Shown one piece after another: positions 16,962-25,339 of a stretch of DNA of 64,000 bases. A program made the position numbers and the translations under genes. How positions within the stretch are numbered: position 1 is the stretch's first letter; every line of letters starts with the position of its first letter. Source of the DNA: Sphingobium cyanobacteriorum (GTDB lineage: Bacteria; Pseudomonadota; Alphaproteobacteria; Sphingomonadales; Sphingomonadaceae); the NCBI RefSeq assembly GCF_030580935.1, contig NZ_JAUQOM010000001.1:1-64000 (forward strand). Direction: 5' to 3'. Under the pieces are notes generated by a model, which was not told the origin of the DNA, did not search any database, and was given only the letters and a program-made list of their open reading frames with translations.

Positions 16962-18227
16962 ATGCAGCCTCAGCTTCAACCGAGCACCATTCCGGCGGGA
17001 TGCCCCATGCACGATGCCGGAGAACGGTTTCGCCCGTTCGAGCATGAAGGCATGTATGCGCTGTTCGCGGAAATCCGGCAGACCGTGCCGGTATTCTATG
17101 CGCCGGAGATCGATTACTGGGTCGTGACGCGGCGCGAGGATGTGATCGCCGTGCTGCGGGATCATGAACGCTTCTCCGCCGCCGTCGCGACGCAGGCGGT
17201 GGTGCCATGGCCGCCTGAAATGCTGCAATATATGGTCGATCAGGGCTTCACCAATGAAAGCGTGCAGGTCGCCTGCGATCCGCCGCGGCACACGCGCATC
17301 AGAAGCCATGTGCAGGGCTTCCTCAACCCCAAGAAGCTTCAGTCGTTCGAAGCGGAGGTCCGGGCGCTGGTGCAGGGCTATATCGCCGCCATGAAGGGCC
17401 AGGAAAGCATCGACCTGGTCGACGCGCTGACCTACGAATTGCCGGCACGGACCGCTTTCCTTCTCCTGGGCGTCAAGGACATCGATCCCCGCAGGATCAA
17501 AAAATGGACCGAGTTGCGCGTCAAGTTGATGCATGGCCACCCGACCCGCGAAGAACAGATGGCCGCTGCGGATGACCTGCTGGATTTCTGGCGTTTCTCC
17601 TGCGACCTCGTCGAACAGCGCAAGGTCAATCCGGGCGACGATTATCCAAGCTGGCTGCTGGCATCGCGCGCTGGCGACGACAGCAGGCTGACGGAAAATG
17701 AAATCAAGAGCCTGACCTTCGCCTTGCTGCTGGCGGCGCATGAAACCACGTCGAACGCTTCGGCAAACGTCCTGCTGGAACTGATGCGGCGGCCCGATGA
17801 CTGGAACGCGCTGGTCAACGATCCTTCGCTGATACCCAATGCCGTCGAGGAAGGGCTGCGCTATGTGTCCTCGGTCGTGGCCTGGCGACGGGTGGCGAAG
17901 GAAGATTTCGAACTGGGCGGCGAACATTTCCCCAAGGGCACCAAACTTCTGCTGTCACTGGCGTCGGCGAGCCGCGATGAAAGCACTTATGAAAATGGCG
18001 ATATATTCGACATCAGGCGCAAGAACGCCCGTTCGCATGTCGCTTTTGGCAATGGCATCCATTTCTGCATGGGCGCCCCCATCGCGCGGATGCAGATCCG
18101 CATGATGATCGAGGAACTGACATCGGCCTTCCCTGACATGGCGCTCATCACCGATGAAGCCATCGAGATCGCGGGTGTGCTCACCTTCAGGGGGCCGACC
18201 CGGCTGCCGGTGCGGTTGATCCCCTGA
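16962..18227 (+). CDS. Cytochrome P450 monooxygenase
   Basis: A soluble class I P450 of 421 residues. The I-helix oxygen-binding motif is LLAAHETTSN (about 245-255), the K-helix ExxR is EEGLRY, and the heme loop is FGNGIHFCMGAPIAR with the proximal cysteine. It should hydroxylate a hydrophobic substrate with electrons from a [2Fe-2S] ferredoxin, and such a gene lies 73 bases downstream. The Met at 16962 sits six bases after GGAG; upstream GTG (16950) and ATG (16959) are less well placed. No ferredoxin reductase gene is in the window. Confidence 0.95.
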   Translation: MQPQLQPSTIPAGCPMHDAGERFRPFEHEGMYALFAEIRQTVPVFYAPEIDYWVVTRREDVIAVLRDHERFSAAVATQAVVPWPPEMLQYMVDQGFTNESVQVACDPPRHTRIRSHVQGFLNPKKLQSFEAEVRALVQGYIAAMKGQESIDLVDALTYELPARTAFLLLGVKDIDPRRIKKWTELRVKLMHGHPTREEQMAAADDLLDFWRFSCDLVEQRKVNPGDDYPSWLLASRAGDDSRLTENEIKSLTFALLLAAHETTSNASANVLLELMRRPDDWNALVNDPSLIPNAVEEGLRYVSSVVAWRRVAKEDFELGGEHFPKGTKLLLSLASASRDESTYENGDIFDIRRKNARSHVAFGNGIHFCMGAPIARMQIRMMIEELTSAFPDMALITDEAIEIAGVLTFRGPTRLPVRLIP

Positions 18228-18300
18228 TTCACGGGTCGTCGGCATGGCCGCGGGCGACAGGCAAGAATTTGAACCCGTCTTGAAACAATGTGGAATCGTC

Positions 18301-18636
18301 ATGGACAAGCAAAAGATCACATTTCAGTTCATATCCGCCAACGGTGAAAGCCAGGAAGTCGAAGGGCTGACCGGCGAAACCGTCATGCAGGTCGCCTATG
18401 ACAATGGCATCGAAGGGGTCGCCGCCGAATGCGGTGGGTCCATGTCGTGCGGCACCTGCCACGTCTTTCTCGACGAAGCCTCCTTCGCCCGTATCGACGC
18501 GCCATCGGAAAGCGAAATGGATATGCTGGACATCGTTTCCAGCGATCGGCACGCGACCAGCCGGCTGAGCTGCCAGATCAAGCTGGGAAGCGATTTCGCA
18601 GGGGCGCAAGTGCATATTCCCGAATCCCAATATTGA
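18301..18636 (+). CDS. [2Fe-2S] ferredoxin (adrenodoxin/putidaredoxin type)
   Basis: A 111-residue ferredoxin with the vertebrate/P450-type cluster ECGGSMSCGTC (Cys-X5-Cys-X2-Cys) and the fourth ligand in RLSCQI. The spacing matches ferredoxins that feed bacterial class I P450s rather than plant-type ones. The ATG at 18301 gives a normal N-terminus; the open frame starts further upstream at 18244. It directly follows the P450 gene, so it is the probable electron donor. Confidence 0.94.
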   Translation: MDKQKITFQFISANGESQEVEGLTGETVMQVAYDNGIEGVAAECGGSMSCGTCHVFLDEASFARIDAPSESEMDMLDIVSSDRHATSRLSCQIKLGSDFAGAQVHIPESQY

Positions 18637-18722
18637 TTCCGGGTCGATCCTGGGGTCAAATACGCATGCCGATACCGATCGGCATCCAGGATGATGCGTC
18701 GCCAGACGCGATGTTGTGACAT

Positions 18723-18746
18723 GTGGCGCGCCCATGGGCGCGCCAC
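18723..18746. terminator. 24-bp perfect palindrome between ferredoxin and OYE genes
   Basis: GTGGCGCGCCCA (18723-18734) is followed directly by its complement (18735-18746). As RNA it would form a GC-rich hairpin about 90 bases after the ferredoxin stop. There is no T-run, so it may be an attenuator, mRNA-stability element or cruciform rather than a simple terminator. Confidence 0.45.
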
Positions 18747-18820
18747 GCATAAAGGCATGTGCGACGGGCGTGTGAATATGCTCACTCCTGTCCCAACGGC
18801 CATGCCAAGGAGAGACAGGC

Positions 18821-19993
18821 TTGAGCATTTCCCTTTCCCATCCAACGCCGTCAGACCTGGCGCCGCTGTTCGAGCCGCTCTCCATTCGCGGCCTCACCAT
18901 CCCCAATCGGCTGATCATGGCGCCGATGACGCGCAGTTTCTGCCCCGACAATGTGCCGGGACCGGACGTGGTCGGCTATTATGAGCGAAGGGTGGAAGGC
19001 GGGACCGGCCTGCTGATAACCGAGGCGATCGGCACCGATCATCCGGCATCGGTGGGCGATACGGGCCTTGGAGAGGAAAATCTGCCGCTGTTCGACGGTC
19101 AACGCACCATCGATGCATGGGCGAAGGTCGTCGATGCCGTTCATGCGCGCGGCGGGCATATCGTCCCCCAGCTCTGGCATCAGGGTCCGATGCGGATGCC
19201 CGATGGCAAGGCGCCTGCCTTCTCCCCATCCGGGCTGTATGGCGACCCGTCCAAAGCGGCCGAATATTATATCGACAAGGCGCAGATCATATCGTCCGCG
19301 CCCATGCCTGTCCCGACGGACGAGGAGATTGCCGATGTCGTCGCCGGCTTCGGCCGGGCCGCGCGGGACGCGGTGGCGGCGGGCTTTGACGGCCTCGCCC
19401 TGCATGGCGCGCACGGCTATCTGATCGACGCCTTCCTGTGGGGTGAAACCAATCGCCGCCCGGCCCCCTGGGGCGGTGACGCGGTCGCCCGCACGCGCTT
19501 CGCCGTCGAAGTGGTCAAGGCCTGCCGTGCGGCCATTGGCGAGGACCGGCCGCTGATTTTCCGGTTTTCCCAATGGAAACAACAGGATTTCCGCGCGAAG
19601 CTGGCCGAGACGCCGGCTGAGCTGGAGGCCATACTCGGCCCCATTGCCGACGCCGGCGTTGACCTGTTCGATGCCAGTGTGCGCTATTTCAACACCCCCG
19701 CCTTTCCTGAGCATGGCGATCTTTCGCTCGCGGGATGGGCAAAGAAACTGACCGGCAAACTGACCGGGGCGGTCGGCGGCATCGGCCTGATCAAGGGCAA
19801 ATATGACACCGATAACGCCATTTCGGAAGCATCGAACAATCTGGGCCTGCTGCTTCGCCGGTTCGAAGCGGGCGAATTCGATGTGGCGTCCGTTGGCCGC
19901 GCGATCCTTCAGGACCCGCAATGGGTACGCAAGGCCCGCAATGGCGAACCACTGCCTGCATTCGATCCAGCCTCCGTTTCCGTCCTGACCTGA
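18821..19993 (+). CDS. NADH:flavin oxidoreductase, Old Yellow Enzyme family
   Basis: A 390-residue FMN TIM-barrel enzyme: LTIPNRLIMAPMTRSF, GGTGLLITEA, VPQLWHQG, the catalytic LHGAHGYLIDAFLW and NRRPAPWGG, and the phosphate-binding VASVGRAILQDP. It reduces activated C=C bonds or dienoyl-CoA-like substrates with NAD(P)H. There is no 4Fe-4S/FAD extension, so it is a simple OYE, not a 2,4-dienoyl-CoA reductase of the FadH type. The start codon is TTG, eight bases after an AAGGAGA site. It may act on an enone made by the P450 or SDR steps. Confidence 0.93.
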   Translation: MSISLSHPTPSDLAPLFEPLSIRGLTIPNRLIMAPMTRSFCPDNVPGPDVVGYYERRVEGGTGLLITEAIGTDHPASVGDTGLGEENLPLFDGQRTIDAWAKVVDAVHARGGHIVPQLWHQGPMRMPDGKAPAFSPSGLYGDPSKAAEYYIDKAQIISSAPMPVPTDEEIADVVAGFGRAARDAVAAGFDGLALHGAHGYLIDAFLWGETNRRPAPWGGDAVARTRFAVEVVKACRAAIGEDRPLIFRFSQWKQQDFRAKLAETPAELEAILGPIADAGVDLFDASVRYFNTPAFPEHGDLSLAGWAKKLTGKLTGAVGGIGLIKGKYDTDNAISEASNNLGLLLRRFEAGEFDVASVGRAILQDPQWVRKARNGEPLPAFDPASVSVLT

Positions 19994-20021
19994 TCGGCAT
20001 CGGGCGACCCAAGCCCTGCGT

Positions 20022-20196
20022 GGCGCGACCGGATGAGGGCGCGCAGCAGACGGCGATGGCGGGCGATCATGTCTTCAAACGCCTGATCGCGCCGGAGGAG
20101 ATCGCCGCCACCGTGATGTTCCTCTGCTCACCGGACACCGCGATGATCAGCGGGCTGGTGGTGCCGGTCGACGGCGGCATGAACGCCATTTGCTGA
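20022..20196 (+). pseudogene. C-terminal fragment of an SDR gene
   Basis: The reading frame after the OYE stop codon encodes MAGDHVFKRLIAPEEIAAT, FLCSPDTAMISGL and VPVDGGMNA. This is the unmistakable last 50 residues of a classical SDR, from the substrate-loop end to the VDGG cofactor loop. No Rossmann start or catalytic Tyr-Lys is present upstream, because the OYE gene ends there. The 5' breakpoint (19994-20030) is approximate. It ends just before a complete SDR gene, suggesting deletion or recombination between tandem SDR genes. Confidence 0.75.
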
Positions 20197-20243
20197 CACA
20201 GATCATTGCCGCCATGACAGGCCGGGAAAATGGGGAGAAGGAC

Positions 20244-21002
20244 ATGGGAAGGTTGCACGGAAAGGTCGCCATCATCACGGGCGGCGGCCAGGGTGTCGGT
20301 CTGGGCATTGCGCAGGCATTTGCCGCTGAAGGCGCTTCACTGGTGCTGAGCGGACGGACGATCGGGAAGCTGGAAAATGTCATTCCCGACCTTGAAGCGC
20401 GCGGCGCTCAGGTTGCGGTCATTGCGGCCGATGCCCGATCCCGCGCCGATGCGGACAAAGTGGTGGCTTTTGCAGTCAGCACGTTCGGCGGCGTGGACAT
20501 ACTGGTCAACAACGCCCAGTCCTCGACTGCCGGCGTGATGCTCAGCGATTCTGATGATGATCTGATTGCCGAAACCGTGGAATCGGGGCTTTATGGCTCG
20601 ATCTACCACATGCAGGCGGTCAGGCCCCATATGGCGGCACGCGGTGGCGGGTCCATCATCAATTTCGGTTCGCGGCAGGGGATCGTCGCACCGCCGGGCT
20701 ATGCCATTTACGGCGCCACCAAGGAGGCTATTCGCGGGCTGAGCCGCACAGCCGCGCGGGAATGGGGACCGGACAATATCCGGGTGAACGTCATCAACCC
20801 CTCCGCCATCACGCCTGTTGCCCAGAAATGGCTGGCCGATTTTCCCGAAGAGGCCGCAAGGAACCTGTCGGAAGTGTCGCTGCAACGCTGGGGCGACGCG
20901 GAAACGGACATCGGCCCGGTCGCGCTGTTCCTGGCGTCGCAGGACAGCCGCTATGTGACCGGCCAGACCATCAATGTGGATGGCGGCATGGTCATGCTCT
21001 GA
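20244..21002 (+). CDS. SDR family oxidoreductase
   Basis: A complete classical SDR of 252 residues: TGGGQGVGLGIA, SGRTIGKL (Arg after beta-2 suggests NADP(H) preference), LVNNAQSS, NFGSRQGI and the catalytic YGATK. NVINPSAITP and NVDGGMVML close the fold. The start at 20244 follows GGGGAGAAGG. It is the last gene of the P450-ferredoxin-OYE row and immediately follows the SDR remnant. It probably interconverts a hydroxyl and ketone on the P450 product. Confidence 0.9.
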   Translation: MGRLHGKVAIITGGGQGVGLGIAQAFAAEGASLVLSGRTIGKLENVIPDLEARGAQVAVIAADARSRADADKVVAFAVSTFGGVDILVNNAQSSTAGVMLSDSDDDLIAETVESGLYGSIYHMQAVRPHMAARGGGSIINFGSRQGIVAPPGYAIYGATKEAIRGLSRTAAREWGPDNIRVNVINPSAITPVAQKWLADFPEEAARNLSEVSLQRWGDAETDIGPVALFLASQDSRYVTGQTINVDGGMVML

Positions 21003-21071
21003 TACCCGGCGGGCCGGGCGCTGCCGGGGGCGACAATCCATTCCCGACAGCGCACGGCATGGCCTGCGCCA

Positions 21072-21872
21072 TCAATCCCCGGTCAGTTCAGGCTTGCGCC
21101 CTTCGCGCCCCGCCGCCAGGATTTCGTTGCGGTCGGCCGTGGTCGTGTAAAGCGCCTGACCGGCCATTTCCTCGCGCAGCATCGTGTTCCAGTCGGTTTC
21201 CAGCGACCGGCGATAATGGCGCTTGGCCAGGCCGATGCCGCGTGTCGGCTGATCAGCCAGCCTGCGGGCCAGGTCCAGCGCCGTGTCCTGCACCAGTTCC
21301 TTGTCCACCAGACGATTGATCAGGCCCCATTCGCTCAGCGTGTCGGCCGTCACCATGTCCCCCAGCAGCGCGATTTCATTGAGCCGGTGAAAGGGAATGA
21401 TCCGGGGCAGGTAAAAGGAATCGCCCGCATGGGGGATCATGCCCCGCTTCACGAACACATGGGTCCAGCGGCTCCCCTTTGCCGCAACCACCATGTCGGC
21501 CAGCAGCGCCAGCAGCCAGCCGACCCCCGCGACGGTGCCCTGCACCGCGCTGACGACAGGGCGTTCCAGTTCCCACATCGCCTTGAACATCTCGATATGC
21601 GGGGTCGATACGAAACGATAGTCGATGGGGTTGCGCGGCATCGGGGTGGGTATCTTTGATTGCCCGCCGCCCAGGCAGAAGTCCCGGTCGCCCGTGCTCC
21701 TGATCAGGATGGACCGCACATCCTGCCGCACATTCGCGTCACGGAAGAATTGCGTGAAATCGCCTGCGACATCGGCGCCGAATGCATTGCGCATCGATGG
21801 CATGTGGAGTGTGAGCGTCGCCACGCCATTGTCGATTTCGATCTTCAGGCCTTCATCGTCTGCAACGGTCAT
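21072..21872 (-). CDS. Enoyl-CoA hydratase/isomerase (crotonase) family protein
   Basis: A 266-residue crotonase fold protein: LHMPSMRNAFG, the oxyanion-hole segments DFCLGGGQSK and QGTVAGVGWLLALLAD, and GMIPHAGDSFYLPR in the active-site region where hydratases carry acidic residues. The second catalytic Glu is not obvious (Gly-Asp-Ser follows His-Ala), so the role could be isomerase or another crotonase reaction. The Met at 21872 gives the family-typical start; the frame extends to 21968 without family similarity. Downstream of a TesB thioesterase gene on the same strand. Confidence 0.85.
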   Translation of the reverse strand: MTVADDEGLKIEIDNGVATLTLHMPSMRNAFGADVAGDFTQFFRDANVRQDVRSILIRSTGDRDFCLGGGQSKIPTPMPRNPIDYRFVSTPHIEMFKAMWELERPVVSAVQGTVAGVGWLLALLADMVVAAKGSRWTHVFVKRGMIPHAGDSFYLPRIIPFHRLNEIALLGDMVTADTLSEWGLINRLVDKELVQDTALDLARRLADQPTRGIGLAKRHYRRSLETDWNTMLREEMAGQALYTTTADRNEILAAGREGRKPELTGD

Positions 21873-22065
21873 GGGCGCTTCGTCCTCTTGTCTTTCGGAT
21901 GGAATAATCGCTTCTGCTTTATAACGGGCAGGCGTTGAAACAAGTCCCGACACCCCCGCCGGGAACAATCATCGCATGGATGCTGGAATGACCGCGACAT
22001 GCATGGATCACGGCCGTTTCCCGGACGTCAGCGCGCCGATGTTGCAAGATCGTCCGTGGCGCGGC

Positions 22066-22959
22066 TCAGCGATCCTGGAGTGCACGGAACAATGCTTCCT
22101 GCATGACGGTTGCGACCAGTCGGCCGGCACGATCCAGCAACAGGCCCCGCGCCATGGCCCGGCCATCGGCAGCATGGTGGCTGTCGCAATCATAGAGCAG
22201 CCACTCCTCGCACCGATGGGCCCGGTGAAACCAGATCGCATGGTCCAGGCTTGTCGCGGCGAAACGCGGCAACCGGAACGCAATCGGATGCGGCAGTTTC
22301 ACCACCCCGGAAAACATGAAATCGGACAGATAGGCAAGCAACTGCTGGTGCACCGCCGGGTCATCGCTATTGGCGGCCGTTGGCATCCGTATCCATATCT
22401 GTCGCCGGCCGGAAGGATCGGGCTGCTCGAATCGTTCATGATCGACCAGCCGCAATTCCAGCAGCGGGAAGCGCCGGGCGATTGCGACCTCGCCTGCCAT
22501 CCCCTCGCCCAGCGTTTCAAGGCTGACGAGATTGGGCAATGCTTCAGGAGGCGGCACATCGGGCAATTGGGCGACCTGATGCTGCGGACCTGCCCCCCCG
22601 GCATGGAAGGAACATTCCATGTCGAAAATCGCGCGATCATTCTGTGTCGCCACGATGCGGCGCGTGGAGAAACGTGCCCCGTCACGAATGCGTTCGACAG
22701 TCAGTGTCACCGGGCGCGATGCCACGCCCGCCCGGAGAAAATAGGCGTGCATGGAATGGCACACGCGCCCTTCCACCGTCCTGTTCGCCGCGGCCAGCGC
22801 CTGCGCGACGATCTGCCCGCCGAACAGGTGGTCGCCGGCGCGCTGCTCGACAAAGCAGGTGCGGAAAATATCAGGACCGCTTTGCTCAAGCTCCATGATC
22901 CTGGTGGCATCGGTGCCCAGTATGTCAGATGCGGCGTGCCGGCACGGTTCCGCGTTCAT
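22066..22959 (-). CDS. Acyl-CoA thioesterase II (TesB-like)
   Basis: The 297-residue protein has two hotdog domains: DHLFGGQIVAQALAAA in the first and TSLDHAIWFHR in the second. The Asp in SLDHAIWF, the YDCDSHHAADGRAMARG segment and the Gln in VATVMQEALFR match the TesB Asp-Thr/Ser-Gln catalytic network. It releases free acids from acyl-CoA. Start at 22959 follows GAAGGA. Together with the ligase upstream and crotonase downstream it forms an acyl-CoA handling group. Confidence 0.92.
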   Translation of the reverse strand: MNAEPCRHAASDILGTDATRIMELEQSGPDIFRTCFVEQRAGDHLFGGQIVAQALAAANRTVEGRVCHSMHAYFLRAGVASRPVTLTVERIRDGARFSTRRIVATQNDRAIFDMECSFHAGGAGPQHQVAQLPDVPPPEALPNLVSLETLGEGMAGEVAIARRFPLLELRLVDHERFEQPDPSGRRQIWIRMPTAANSDDPAVHQQLLAYLSDFMFSGVVKLPHPIAFRLPRFAATSLDHAIWFHRAHRCEEWLLYDCDSHHAADGRAMARGLLLDRAGRLVATVMQEALFRALQDR

Positions 22960-23033
22960 AGCCGGTGTCCTTCTTTCAATGCAGCGCCAGGATCAACCGC
23001 ACCGGGCCTTGCGGCCTTGTGCCATCCCGGCAT

Positions 23034-24605
23034 TCACGCCATCGCGCGCAGTTCCATCTTGGCAACCTTGCCCGTCGCGTTGAGCGGCAGCGCATCGAGG
23101 AAACGCACCGCGCGGGGCACCTTGTAATTGGCCATTTCGGCGCGGCACCAGGCGATGACATCGGCCTCGGTCAGTTCAGCGCCTTTTTCCTTCACGACAA
23201 ATGCCAGGCCGACCTGGCCGAGCCGCTCATCATCCATCCCGATCACCGCAACCGTGGCAATTCCGGGCATCATCGCCATCATGCGTTCGATCTCCGCAGG
23301 ATAGCAATTGAACCCGCCGACCAGATACATGTCCTTGATCCGATCGGTCAGGTGCAGGTTGCCCGCCTCGTCAAGCCAGCCGGCATCCCCGGTCAACAGG
23401 AAGCCATCGGCGGTGAATGCCGCAGCGGTCGCTTCGGGATTGTCGAGATAGCCAGGCGTGATCTGCGGTCCGCGGACGGCCACTTCCCCGGTTTCTCCAT
23501 GCGCAAGCGCCGCGCCGTCCGGCCCCAGTATCTTCATCTCGATGTTGCTGAGCGGATGGCCGACCGTCGTGGCGATCACCTCCGGCGGATCGTCATCATA
23601 GGTGATGGTCAGCGAACCGGCGGCTTCGGTCAGGCCATATCCCGTCTGCACCACGGTGCCCGACCCCAGATGTGTCTGCATGTCCCGGATCAGCTTCACC
23701 GGGATCGTCGTCCCGCCAACGCCCATCAGCTTGAGGCTGGACAGATCGGTGCGTTCCCGGTCGGGGTGATCGATCAACCCCTGTGCCACCGGCGGCGCGG
23801 TGGGCAGCATCGTCACGCCTTCGCGCTCGATCAGCCGCAGCAATTCTCCGGCATCGAACGTGCTGATGGGGATGACGCGCACACCGTAAAACAGCGACAC
23901 CAGCCAGCCTGCGCGATAACCGGCATTATGCGCGAACGGGAATGTCACGGCAAACACGTCGTCCGGGGTGAAGCGATTGATTTCAGCCGCCTGGATATCG
24001 CACGCCAACAGGCTTTTGCGATGGGTGGTCAGAACCCCCTTGGGACGGCCCGTGGTGCCCGACGTGAAGATGATGTCGGAAAGGTCATCGCCCGAACCGG
24101 CAGCAATCCGCGCATCGAGCGCCCCGTCATCCACCCGGTCGGGCGAAGCGCGCAGCGCTCCCAGCGTCATGACGGGGCCGGACACCGAACCGCCGGTTTC
24201 ACCGAACACGACAATGCGTTCCATCGCGGGCAGGTCCTGCTCGCGCAGCGCATCGACATAGCTGAAACCACCAAAGCCACGATCGCAAAATACCAGCCGC
24301 ACCTGGGCATCGCTCAAAATCCCTGCCGCCTCGCGACCGCGAAGACGGGTGCCGATGGGGATCAGGACGCCGCCCACCGCCTGGATGCCAAGCGCCGCGA
24401 TCACCCAGTTCATGCTGTTGACGCCCCAGATCGCGATACGATCGCCGCGCTGGATGCCAAGACCCATCAGGGCCGCGGCGACATCCCGGCTTGCCGCCTC
24501 AAGCGCGCTGAAGCTGATGTTCGCATCGCCCTGCGTAATCGCGATGCGCGCGCCATGGAGCGCAACCGCCTGCTGGAACCGATGATAAAGTGAAGGGTCG
24601 TCCAT
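23034..24605 (-). CDS. Acyl-CoA synthetase (AMP-forming, class I adenylate-forming enzyme)
   Basis: A 523-residue ligase: the P-loop IIFTSGTTGRPKGVL, FPFAHNAGYRAGW, TGYGLTEAAG, GDAGWLDEAGNLHL and the hinge DRIKDMYLVGGFN. The C-terminal catalytic Lys lies in NATGKVAKMEL. It activates a carboxylic acid as the CoA thioester via an acyl-adenylate. The composition resembles the FadD3/FadD17-like group acting on large ring acids, but substrate is not determined by sequence. Start at 24605 (MDDPSLYHRF). It is divergent from an NTF2-like gene across a region with a clear dyad. Confidence 0.93.
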   Translation of the reverse strand: MDDPSLYHRFQQAVALHGARIAITQGDANISFSALEAASRDVAAALMGLGIQRGDRIAIWGVNSMNWVIAALGIQAVGGVLIPIGTRLRGREAAGILSDAQVRLVFCDRGFGGFSYVDALREQDLPAMERIVVFGETGGSVSGPVMTLGALRASPDRVDDGALDARIAAGSGDDLSDIIFTSGTTGRPKGVLTTHRKSLLACDIQAAEINRFTPDDVFAVTFPFAHNAGYRAGWLVSLFYGVRVIPISTFDAGELLRLIEREGVTMLPTAPPVAQGLIDHPDRERTDLSSLKLMGVGGTTIPVKLIRDMQTHLGSGTVVQTGYGLTEAAGSLTITYDDDPPEVIATTVGHPLSNIEMKILGPDGAALAHGETGEVAVRGPQITPGYLDNPEATAAAFTADGFLLTGDAGWLDEAGNLHLTDRIKDMYLVGGFNCYPAEIERMMAMMPGIATVAVIGMDDERLGQVGLAFVVKEKGAELTEADVIAWCRAEMANYKVPRAVRFLDALPLNATGKVAKMELRAMA

Positions 24606-24734
24606 GAGATCACCGCTTTCGTCCACAATCTCAGGATCGCTTGCAAGAAAAAGACGGTCCACGCAAATTGCCCACGCGCCTTGCACGGCCCTGGCGGGAC
24701 GGAATCTCAAGCGTGATTTGTTCCCCGCCGCCGA

Positions 24735-24761
24735 CATTTGCATATGGACACGATGCAAATG
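24735..24761. promoter_or_regulatory. Candidate operator dyad between ligase and NTF2-like genes
   Basis: CATTTGCAT (24735-24743) and ATGCAAATG (24753-24761) form a perfect 9-bp inverted repeat with a 9-base spacer. It lies 41 bases upstream of the plus-strand start at 24802 and 130 bases upstream of the minus-strand start at 24605, fitting an operator for both directions. Confidence 0.5.
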
Positions 24762-24801
24762 GCGTCAGAGACGCAGGAACATGGAAAACAGGAGATCGGC
24801 A

Positions 24802-25209
24802 ATGGCTGAAAATCAATCCGTCACGGAAATATCTTCGCTGCTGCACCACTATATAGACCTGTTCAATGCGGCTGATTTCGAAACGGCTCTGGCGTCCTAT
24901 CATCTGCCATTTTCATGGCTGGTCGGCCCCATCGTCGCCACGGCCTTCACGCCCGATGATTTCATCACCAGGATGACGGCCATGCGGTCGGGGCTGGCGG
25001 AACAGGGCTTTGAACGCAGCGAGCTTGTCTCCTGTACCGTCAGGATGCTCGGTCCCGATGCCGCCCTGGCCGGTGTCGAAGTGGTCCGCCATTTCGCCGG
25101 CGATCGCGCGGCGGAAGTGACCGGCGGCACCTATATCGCGCATAATGACGGCGCGGGCTGGCGACTGACCAGCATCATCGGCCATCCGATCGCGGACATC
25201 GTTTCGTGA
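24802..25209 (+). CDS. NTF2-like (SnoaL-type) protein
   Basis: The 135-residue protein starts with HHYIDLFNAADFETALASYHLPF, the N-terminal helices of the NTF2/SnoaL cone, and continues with the strands VEVVRHFAGDRAAEV and GAGWRLTSIIGHP. The catalytic role is unknown; candidates are isomerase or dehydratase. The ATG at 24802 sits eight bases after GGAG. It is a single gene between a divergent promoter and a strong terminator (25272-25312). Confidence 0.8.
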   Translation: MAENQSVTEISSLLHHYIDLFNAADFETALASYHLPFSWLVGPIVATAFTPDDFITRMTAMRSGLAEQGFERSELVSCTVRMLGPDAALAGVEVVRHFAGDRAAEVTGGTYIAHNDGAGWRLTSIIGHPIADIVS

Positions 25210-25271
25210 ACCGCCCGGCGTGAAACGGCGTCCCTGCGTCCAGACAGGCTTCCATTGGACAGTTCCAGCCT

Positions 25272-25312
25272 GATGGTCGCTGGCGGCGCGCACGTCGCCG
25301 CCGGCGACCATC
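25272..25312. terminator. Bidirectional terminator between NTF2-like and P450 genes
   Basis: A 17-bp stem (25272-25288 with 25296-25312) with one T-G wobble and a 7-base loop separates two convergent genes. It is among the strongest hairpins in the window. T-runs are absent on both sides, as is common in high-GC genomes. Confidence 0.7.
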
Positions 25313-25339
25313 CCATTCGGCAGGATCGTCAGGGCAAAA

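Noticed and set aside
22965..24593. 542-codon open frame on the plus strand
   Set aside because: Antisense shadow of the acyl-CoA synthetase gene, which has all ligase motifs.
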